DNA of 64,000 nt from Corynebacterium mastitidis DSM 44356. GTDB lineage: Bacteria; Actinomycetota; Actinomycetes; Mycobacteriales; Mycobacteriaceae. The translations under genes were made by a program, and so were the position numbers. Under the pieces are notes generated by a model. The model was not told the DNA's origin. It was given only the letters and a program-made list of their open reading frames with translations, and did not search any database. Below are positions 57,394-64,000 of this stretch, piece by piece. The stretch's first letter is position 1. Each line of letters starts with the position of its first letter. The stretch is taken from the NCBI RefSeq assembly GCF_000375365.1, contig NZ_AQXB01000003.1, forward strand, positions 205,033 to 269,032. Reading direction: 5' to 3'.

Positions 57394-60297
57394 GTGGCAG
57401 GTACTAAGAAGCCGGGCGTCAAGCGCCTGGTCATCGTGGAGTCGGCAACTAAGGCGAAGAAGATCCAGCCTTACCTGGGCGATGATTACATCGTGGAGGC
57501 GTCCGTGGGGCACATTCGTGACCTGCCGCGCGGGGCCGCCGATGTGCCTGCCAAGTACAAGAAGGAGCCGTGGGCGCGCCTGGGCGTGGACACGGAGCAC
57601 GGCTTTACCCCCCTGTACGTGGTGAGCACCGATAAGAAGAAGAAGGTCGCGGACCTGAAGGCCAAGCTGAAGCTCGTGGACGAGCTGCTGCTGGCCACGG
57701 ACCCCGACCGCGAGGGCGAGGCCATCGCCTGGCACCTCCTGGAGGTGCTCAAGCCCAAGGTGCCGGTCAAGCGCATGGTGTTCAACGAGATCACCAAGCC
57801 CGCGATCCTGGAGGCCGCGGAGAACACCCGTGACCTCAACGACAACCTGGTGGACGCCCAGGAGACGCGCCGAATCCTGGATCGCCTGTACGGCTACGAG
57901 GTCTCCCCGGTGCTGTGGAAGAAGGTCATGCCCCGGCTCTCCGCCGGGCGCGTGCAGTCCGTGGCCACCCGCGTCATCGTGGAGCGCGAGCGCGAGCGCA
58001 TGGCCTTTGTCTCCGCCGAGTACTGGGACGTCACGGCCCGCATGGACACCGGCGTGGCCCAGGAGGACCCGGATAACCCGCGCGAGTTCAGCGCCCGCCT
58101 CACGCAGCTCGGCGGCAAGAAGGTGGCCCAGGGGCGGGACTTTAACGACGCCGGGGAGCTTAAGGCCTCCGGCAAGGCCGACCTCGTGGTGGTGGATCGG
58201 GGGCGGGCGGAGGCCCTGGCCAAGGACCTCGAGGGCGCCGCCGTGCGCGTGAGCGACGTGGAGGAAAAGCCCTACACTCGCCGCCCGTACGCCCCCTTTA
58301 TGACCTCCACCCTGCAGCAGGAGGCCGGGCGCAAGCTTCACTACACCTCGGAGCGCACCATGCGCATCGCGCAGCGCCTGTACGAGAACGGCTTTATCAC
58401 CTACATGCGTACGGACTCCACCTCGCTGTCCTCCCAGGGCATCAAGGCCGCCCGCGCGCAGGCCCGGGAGCTGTACGGGGAGAGCTTCGTCTCCGCCACG
58501 CCGCGCCGCTACGAGCGCAAGGTGAAAAACTCCCAGGAGGCGCACGAGGCGATCCGCCCCGCCGGGGAGAGCTTTGTCACCCCCGGCCAGCTCCGCAGCA
58601 GGCTGGACGCCGAGGAGTACAAGCTCTACGAGCTGATCTGGCAGCGCACCGTGGCCTCGCAGATGGCGGACGCCAAGGGGGTGTCCCTCAAGGTCACCCT
58701 GGCCACCGCCACGCCCGCGGGGGAGGGGGCGGAGTTCACCGCCACCGGCCGCACCATCACCTTCCCCGGCTTCCTGCGCGCCTACGTGGAGACCAGCCGC
58801 CTCGACGACGGCCGCGACGTGGCGGACAACGCGGAGCGACGCCTCCCGCGCATGGCCAAGGGCGATGACCTCACGGCCCGGGAGCTCAGCGCGGACGGGC
58901 ATTCCACGAATCCCCCGGCCCGCTACACGGAGGCCAGCCTGGTCAAGAAGATGGAGGACCTGGGCATCGGCCGCCCCTCCACCTACGCCTCCATCATCAA
59001 GACGATCCAGGATCGCGGATACGTGATGGTGCGCGGCAACGCGCTGGTGCCCAACTGGGTGGCCTTCGCCGTGGTGGGGCTGCTGGAGAACAACTTCTCC
59101 GCCCTGGTGGACTACGACTTCACCTCCTCCATGGAGGACAAGCTCGACGACATCGCGGCGGGCAGCGCCCACGGGGTGGACTGGCTCACGGGCTTTTACT
59201 TCGGTGACCTGGAGGCCGACGAGGACATCGCGGACGCCATCGCGCGCCGGGGCGGCCTCAAGACGCTGGTGGGAGACAACCTGGAGCACATCGACGCCCG
59301 CGAGGTCAACTCCCTGCGCCTGTGCGACGACGCCGAGGGGCGCCCGATCTACGTGCGGGTGGGGCGCTACGGCCCCTACATCGAGCGCCAGGTGGGCGTG
59401 AGCGGCGAGGGGGAGCCTGAGTACCAGCGGGCCAACCTCTCCGTGGATACCACCCCGGAGGAGCTGACCCTCGAGGTCGCGGAGAAGCTCTTTGCCACCC
59501 CGCAGGGGGGGCGCGAGCTGGGCGTGAACCCCGCCAACGGACGCACGATCGTGGCCAAGGAGGGGCGCTTTGGCCCCTACGTCACGGAGCTGCTCGGAGA
59601 CGACGAGCAGGAGCGCGCCGAGGCCGAGGCGGAGAAGGTGGTGGCCGCGGAGCGCGCCGAGGAGGACCGCCAGCGCGCCGAGGAGGGCAAGCGGGCCAAG
59701 AACTGGGGCACCAAGACCGCCGAGAAGCAGAAGGAGAAGCGCATCGCGGCGCTCGTGGAGGAGACGCTGAAGCCGGCCACGGCGTCGCTGTTTTCCTCCA
59801 TGGAACCGGCCACGGTCACCCTGGAGGAGGCCCTCTCCCTGCTCTCCCTGCCGCGCGAGGTGGGCGTGGACCCCGCCGACGGGGAGGTCATCACCGCCCA
59901 GAACGGCCGCTACGGCCCGTACCTGAAGAAGGGATCGGACTCGCGCTCCCTGGCCAGCGAGGAGCAGATCTTCTCCATCACCCTCGACGAGGCGCGCCGC
60001 ATCTACGCGGAGCCGAAGCGGCGGGGCCGCGCCGCCGCGAAGCCGCCGCTGAAGCAGTTGGGCGATAACGACGTCTCTGGGCGGCCCATGACCGTCAAGG
60101 ACGGGCGCTTTGGTCCGTATGTGACCGACGGACAGACGAACGCCTCCCTGCGCCGGGGCGACACCCCCGAGGCCATGACCGACGCCCGCGCGAACGAGCT
60201 GCTCTCCGAGCGCCGCGCCAAGGAGGCCGCCAACGGCGGCGCCCGCGCGACCAAGAAGACCGCCAAGCGGACGAGGAAAAAAGCCGCCACGCGCTAA
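57394..60297 (+). CDS. topA: DNA topoisomerase I
   Basis: A 967-residue type IA topoisomerase that relaxes negative supercoils. TOPRIM domain KRLVIVESATKAKKIQPYL with DPDREGEAIAWHL; active-site Tyr337 in GFITYMRTDSTSLS; SAGRVQSVATRVIVERE. The C-terminal half has repeated actinobacterial domains (GRYGPYIERQVG, GRFGPYVTELLGD, GRYGPYLKKG, GRFGPYVTDGQ) instead of zinc ribbons, and a Lys/Arg-rich tail ending KKTAKRTRKKAATR. GTG start. A perfect terminator follows. Confidence 0.98.
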   Translation: MAGTKKPGVKRLVIVESATKAKKIQPYLGDDYIVEASVGHIRDLPRGAADVPAKYKKEPWARLGVDTEHGFTPLYVVSTDKKKKVADLKAKLKLVDELLLATDPDREGEAIAWHLLEVLKPKVPVKRMVFNEITKPAILEAAENTRDLNDNLVDAQETRRILDRLYGYEVSPVLWKKVMPRLSAGRVQSVATRVIVERERERMAFVSAEYWDVTARMDTGVAQEDPDNPREFSARLTQLGGKKVAQGRDFNDAGELKASGKADLVVVDRGRAEALAKDLEGAAVRVSDVEEKPYTRRPYAPFMTSTLQQEAGRKLHYTSERTMRIAQRLYENGFITYMRTDSTSLSSQGIKAARAQARELYGESFVSATPRRYERKVKNSQEAHEAIRPAGESFVTPGQLRSRLDAEEYKLYELIWQRTVASQMADAKGVSLKVTLATATPAGEGAEFTATGRTITFPGFLRAYVETSRLDDGRDVADNAERRLPRMAKGDDLTARELSADGHSTNPPARYTEASLVKKMEDLGIGRPSTYASIIKTIQDRGYVMVRGNALVPNWVAFAVVGLLENNFSALVDYDFTSSMEDKLDDIAAGSAHGVDWLTGFYFGDLEADEDIADAIARRGGLKTLVGDNLEHIDAREVNSLRLCDDAEGRPIYVRVGRYGPYIERQVGVSGEGEPEYQRANLSVDTTPEELTLEVAEKLFATPQGGRELGVNPANGRTIVAKEGRFGPYVTELLGDDEQERAEAEAEKVVAAERAEEDRQRAEEGKRAKNWGTKTAEKQKEKRIAALVEETLKPATASLFSSMEPATVTLEEALSLLSLPREVGVDPADGEVITAQNGRYGPYLKKGSDSRSLASEEQIFSITLDEARRIYAEPKRRGRAAAKPPLKQLGDNDVSGRPMTVKDGRFGPYVTDGQTNASLRRGDTPEAMTDARANELLSERRAKEAANGGARATKKTAKRTRKKAATR

Positions 60298-60304
60298 CCC
60301 TTAT

Positions 60305-60343
60305 GTCCCGTGACCAAGTCCTATGGTCACGGGACCTTTTTAT
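60305..60343 (+). terminator. Terminator of topA
   Basis: GTCCCGTGACCA (60305-60316) pairs perfectly with TGGTCACGGGAC (60324-60335), followed by CTTTTTAT. Confidence 0.95.
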
Positions 60344-60408
60344 CTATGTCCCTTCTCTGAGTCATTATTGTGTGCACCACTTTTGACGTAGGGGGAACCT
60401 TCGTTCCT

Positions 60409-60436
60409 TTGTCATACGTCCGATGTCCACTATGAT
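60409..60436 (+). promoter_or_regulatory. Promoter of metalloprotease gene 3
   Basis: -35 TTGTCA (60409-60414) and -10 TATGAT (60431-60436), spaced 16 bp, about 75 bp before the ATG. An inverted repeat GGAAC/GTTCC (about 60393-60407) overlaps its upstream side. Confidence 0.6.
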
Positions 60437-60509
60437 GTACCAAAGCAGTGGTAGACGTGTCCCTATTGGGGCGCTATGCCTTGAGCTTCAATCACGAGAA
60501 AGGTACTGG

Positions 60510-61091
60510 ATGAAGGGGTTCTTGGTAAAGACGTTGGCGGCTGTGTTGGCGGTGACGATGGCGGTGCCCGGCGTGGCGCACGCGGATCGTTGGACGAAGA
60601 TCCGTCCGGCACAGTGCAAGGCGGCGTTTGCCGCTGCTCAAGCGGGTCGGGCCATTCCCGATCCCGGGGTGTTGCGCATCCGCAATAACGCGATGGTGGG
60701 CGACACCCTAAAGGTCTATGTGAACACCAAGCGATTTTCCGCTGCGGTAGACGAGGCCATCCGCGCGTGGTCCGAGGCATCCGGTGGGGCGATCAAGATC
60801 GTCAAGGTAAAAGCCCCCACGGCGCGCGCGGTAGAGATTCGGGAGCAGAGCTCGGGGCACTTCGGGGAGATGATCTGGTCTCCCCGGCCCCACCTGATCG
60901 TGGATCCGGGCAAGTTCCAGCGCATGAGCCTGCAGAACCAAACGTTCATCATGGCCCACGAGCTGGGGCACGCGATGGGGCTGGCGCACGGGTGCTCCGG
61001 CACGCTCATGCGGGCTTCCGGTAGCGCGGGTTACTCCTCGTTGACGCCGACGGCGGTGGATGTCGCTGCGGTACGCCAGGGTCGCTTCTAG
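60510..61091 (+). CDS. Secreted zinc metalloprotease, paralogue 3 (divergent)
   Basis: 193 residues. Signal peptide MKGFLVKTLAAVLAVTMAVP ending near AHA. Zinc site HELGHAMGLAHGC (H150, H154, H160) in the same HExxHxxGxxH form as the two proteases before topA, and shared AAVDEAIRAWSEASGGAIKI. It is clearly diverged from those. ATG at 60510 after GAGAAAGG. Followed 70 bp later by the VaFE surface protein, so the two could be functionally linked. Confidence 0.8.
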   Translation: MKGFLVKTLAAVLAVTMAVPGVAHADRWTKIRPAQCKAAFAAAQAGRAIPDPGVLRIRNNAMVGDTLKVYVNTKRFSAAVDEAIRAWSEASGGAIKIVKVKAPTARAVEIREQSSGHFGEMIWSPRPHLIVDPGKFQRMSLQNQTFIMAHELGHAMGLAHGCSGTLMRASGSAGYSSLTPTAVDVAAVRQGRF

Positions 61092-61160
61092 CGCCCGCGG
61101 CGTGCGTGACCTCTTTTGGTTGCCTTTAGCGTAATTTATTTTCTTTACGTTGGGATAAAT

Positions 61161-64000
61161 ATGAAAGCTTTAAGTAGAGCGAGTAGGGGGCCCTTGGGTG
61201 TCTTGATCGCTTTTCTTGCCGCAGTGGCATTGATGCTTGGCGTCAGCAGCCCTGCGGTGGCCTCCCCGGGAACCGGGCAGGCCGTGAGGATCAAGCCGGT
61301 CCAGAGTTCTGGAGAACGCGGCGTCCTCAAGATCAATGACACTCTGGGATACGGATGGTGTATTGACCTGGGTTTCCCCGACCCGTGGAAGCGCCCCGCC
61401 CTGTACAAGAACATCACGACGGCGTACAAGCTCACGCACGTCGCAAAGATACAAGAAACCTACGGCGCGGCCCAGGAGGTCCCCTTCGCGGGGCGCCAGC
61501 GGGACGCCGCTATTAACATTCTTAAGCAACTTAAGAAGGCCTATGACGCGGGCGATACCAACCGCGTTTACGAGCTTAATGGAGCGCTGCAGTTGGTGCT
61601 GACCAGCTCCATGGCGCGGGCCGATCTTGGCCTTTACGATCTGGGCAACCATCGCCTGGAGGGGATTAGGAAGGCGCTCCGCGACTACGGCGGTTACGAG
61701 CTGACCGCCGATCTCGCCGGGCGGCGAATCCTCCGCGAGATCAAGGACGCGCAGATCCCCAAGGCCGGGGCCTCGGAGTACATTACTGTGGTGGTGCCGG
61801 ATAAGTACGACATCACCAAGGGTGCGAAGAACCCGGCCCAGCGCGTTGTGCCGATCGATCAGCCCGGCCTGGAGGATCCGCCCAAGCCGAGCTCCTCGAA
61901 GCCTACGCCGCCCCCGGAGCCGAGGCCCTCGGTGACCGAGGAACGCCCGACCCCGCGCAAGCCGGTCATCGAGACCAAGGCGGAGCTGGCGGACGAGGCC
62001 GCGTTTGTGAAGGCCGGGGCTACCGTCAACGATACGGTGACGTACACGGATCTGGTGCCGGGCAAGCAGTACACCCTTGAGGCGCAGTTGGTGGACAAGA
62101 CCAACGCGTCCCGGGTGCTGGGCTCCGGCTCGAAGTCCTTTACCGCCGACGCCTCCGGCTCCGGCAAGGTCGTGGTGCCCATTCGGGTGAACGACGACGT
62201 GCGCAGCCCGGTCGCGTCCGCGGTGGCGTTTGAGACCCTGAAGTCCTCGGATAGGGAGGCTCAGGACAATCGCGCGGAGAGGCTGACGGACGGTTCGAAG
62301 CCCTCCGGTGACGTGATCGCGGATCACAAGGACATCAACGATAAGGCCCAGACGGTGACCTCGGAGGAGTTGAAGTCCGCGAAGATCGAGCTGAAGAAGT
62401 ACATCGGTGACCAGGAGTTCTCCGGTTCCGAGAAGCAGCAGACCAGCGGTTTTGGCTCCCCCGGTGTGATCGACGCGCAGGACGTTGACGCCGCCTACGA
62501 GGCGAAGCAGGGCCAGGATCTCACGGTGACCTTTGCGGTGACCAACACCGGGGACCTGGACCTGAAGGATGTGAAGGTTTCCGATCAGTTGATAACGGGC
62601 GAGGGCTTTGCCTCGTCCGATTTATCGGCTATCTCCCCGGCGAAGCAGAACATCGCCAAGGGCGAGACGAAGTTCTTCACCGCGACGCTGAAGGCACCCG
62701 CCGCGGGTAAGATCCACGGCGATAAAGCCAAGGCCGACGGCGTCCCCGTGGATAAGCAGGGGCGCAAGACCCCCTACACCGACGGCGACGGCAACGAGCG
62801 CGAGCCGGGTACCTCGGTGGAGTCCAACGAGGACCCCGCGCATGCCAAGACCCGTGAGCCGCGCAAGCCGGAGATCGCCACGCAGGCGGACTTTGCCGAG
62901 GGCGTGCAGCGGGTGAAGGCCGGTGCCACGGTGAACGACACGGTGTCTTATAAGGACCTGGTGCCGGGCAAGCAGTACACCCTGGACGCCCAGTTGGTGG
63001 ACAAGGCCGACGCGTCCCGCGTGCTGGGTACGGGCTCGAAGTCCTTTACGGCCGACGAGTCCGGTTCCGGCGAGGTGATTGTCCCGATTCTGGTGAACGA
63101 CGACCTTGAGGGCTCGGTTGCCGCCGCGGTGGCCTTCGAGACCCTGCGTTCCGATGACACCGAGGCTCAGGACAACAAGGCGGAGGGCCTTCCCGAGGGG
63201 TCCGCCGATGATCTGATCGCCGAGCACAAGGACATTAACGACGAGGCCCAGACGGTGACCTCGGAGGAGTTGAAGTCCGCGAAGATCGAGCTGAAGAAGT
63301 ACATCGGTGACCAGGAGTTCACCGGTTCCGAGAAGCCGCAGTCCGGCGGCGCCGGTTCCGCTGGCGTGATCGACGCGCAGGATCCGGATTCTGCCTATGA
63401 GGCGAAGAAGGATCAGGATCTCACGGTGACCTTTGCGGTGACCAATACCGGGGACCTGAACCTGAAGAACGTCAAGGTCTCCGATCAGCTGATTACCGGC
63501 GAGGGCTTTGAGTCCTCCGAGCTGTCTGCTATCTCCCCGGAGAAGCAGGATATTGCCAAGGGTGAGACCAAGTACTTCACCGCCACGCTGAAGGCGCCCG
63601 CCGCCGGGAAGATTCACGGCGATAAGGCCAAGGCCGACGGTACTCCGGTGGATGACGAGGGCAACGAGACCCCGTACACTGACGGCGACGGCAAGGAGCG
63701 CGAACCGGGTACCCCGGTGGAGTCCAACGAGGATCCCGCGCATGCCAAGACGCCGAAGCCGGGTGAGCCGAAGTTGGAGTTGAAGAAGTTCATCAACGAC
63801 AACGACGCTCAGACTGCTGATGAGGCTGAGGTGTTGAAGCCGGGTGAGAAGGCCACGGTGAAGTTCGTGGTCAAGAACACCGGTGAGGTTGATCTGTTCA
63901 ACGTGACGCTGTCTGATGAGACGGTGGCGGGTGTTGGCGATGTTGTTAATATCCAGCCGAAGCAGATTGATCGGTTGAAGGTGGGTGAGTCCGGTGAGTT
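61161..64000 (+). CDS. VaFE-repeat surface protein, N-terminal part (continues past the window)
   Basis: At least 946 codons, open to the right edge. Signal peptide (LGVLIAFLAAVALMLGVSS, cleavage near AVA). N-terminal domain around residues 50-230 with GYGWCIDLG (C67), reminiscent of thioester (Cys-Gln) adhesin domains. A Pro/Ser-rich linker at about 235-265, then two near-identical blocks of about 300 residues. Each block has a VaFE domain (VVVPI.VNDD, VAFETL) and a DUF11-like domain (DLTVTFAVTNTGDL). It is likely cell-wall anchored by an LPxTG signal beyond the window. The first 50 codons are less GC-rich. Confidence 0.85.
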   Translation, partial: MKALSRASRGPLGVLIAFLAAVALMLGVSSPAVASPGTGQAVRIKPVQSSGERGVLKINDTLGYGWCIDLGFPDPWKRPALYKNITTAYKLTHVAKIQETYGAAQEVPFAGRQRDAAINILKQLKKAYDAGDTNRVYELNGALQLVLTSSMARADLGLYDLGNHRLEGIRKALRDYGGYELTADLAGRRILREIKDAQIPKAGASEYITVVVPDKYDITKGAKNPAQRVVPIDQPGLEDPPKPSSSKPTPPPEPRPSVTEERPTPRKPVIETKAELADEAAFVKAGATVNDTVTYTDLVPGKQYTLEAQLVDKTNASRVLGSGSKSFTADASGSGKVVVPIRVNDDVRSPVASAVAFETLKSSDREAQDNRAERLTDGSKPSGDVIADHKDINDKAQTVTSEELKSAKIELKKYIGDQEFSGSEKQQTSGFGSPGVIDAQDVDAAYEAKQGQDLTVTFAVTNTGDLDLKDVKVSDQLITGEGFASSDLSAISPAKQNIAKGETKFFTATLKAPAAGKIHGDKAKADGVPVDKQGRKTPYTDGDGNEREPGTSVESNEDPAHAKTREPRKPEIATQADFAEGVQRVKAGATVNDTVSYKDLVPGKQYTLDAQLVDKADASRVLGTGSKSFTADESGSGEVIVPILVNDDLEGSVAAAVAFETLRSDDTEAQDNKAEGLPEGSADDLIAEHKDINDEAQTVTSEELKSAKIELKKYIGDQEFTGSEKPQSGGAGSAGVIDAQDPDSAYEAKKDQDLTVTFAVTNTGDLNLKNVKVSDQLITGEGFESSELSAISPEKQDIAKGETKYFTATLKAPAAGKIHGDKAKADGTPVDDEGNETPYTDGDGKEREPGTPVESNEDPAHAKTPKPGEPKLELKKFINDNDAQTADEAEVLKPGEKATVKFVVKNTGEVDLFNVTLSDETVAGVGDVVNIQPKQIDRLKVGESGE

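Overview
The window is high-GC actinobacterial chromosome and almost certainly from a Corynebacterium. The gene order leuA, lysC, asd, sigC, katA matches C. glutamicum. The blocks ponA/whcA/glxR/nth/marP/ephE and ssd/tadABC/helicase/cspA/topA follow the Mycobacterium tuberculosis Rv3683-Rv3646c order. The protein encoded by glxR is close to the C. glutamicum regulator, and the surface protein at the right end contains VaFE repeats. The species cannot be determined from the sequence alone.

Layout. (1) 1-3387 is an accessory left end: the end of cas1e, cas2e, a short type I-E CRISPR array, then decayed prophage structural genes including a MuF-linked nuclease toxin with a probable immunity gene. 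(2) 3388-5939 is a DtxR-box-controlled divergent pair, isochorismate synthase and an MFS exporter. (3) 6326-17576 holds cell-wall and amino-acid core genes: gatD/murT (lipid II amidation), an exonuclease-like protein, leuA with a Leu-codon leader peptide, a PIG-V-like glycosyltransferase, an EamA transporter, lysC (with internal beta start) and asd. (4) 18090-28358 carries a YkvI-like transporter, an oxidative-stress group (sigC, katA, ohr) and a six-gene Mrp Na+/H+ antiporter operon with fused A/B subunits. (5) 28468-42240 carries a YhgE-like protein, tRNA-Pro, a phosphoesterase, yqeY, ponA, whcA, RidA, a metallo-hydrolase, glxR, nth, a TlpA-like protein, a Nudix enzyme, marP, an EphE-like hydrolase and a membrane protein. 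(6) 42341-51704 is a 6C-type small RNA and the ssd-tad pilus locus, split by a 3.8-kb IS1595-like element that carries its own restriction-modification pair. (7) 51750-64000 holds a DECH helicase, a cold-shock protein, topA, dedA, three paralogous secreted metalloproteases and a large VaFE-repeat surface protein that runs off the window.

Three systems stand out. First, twelve inverted-repeat units, eleven of them exactly 55 bp and one 54 bp, have 11-bp arms (AAGGGGTGCCR / YGGCACCCCTT) around a variable 32-33-bp core. They occur only where two genes converge (5951-6287, 17672-18091, 29919-29973, 36065-36393). Second, the element at 46963-50765 has matching 23-bp terminal inverted repeats and perfect 8-bp target duplications, and it moves a Bpu10I-like endonuclease and a DNA methyltransferase with its transposase. 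Third, a phage MuF toxin/immunity remnant abuts the last, truncated CRISPR repeat.

Most gene calls rest on recognised protein motifs and conserved neighbourhoods. Start codons were adjusted where a ribosome binding site or known family length argued for it. No database search could be run.
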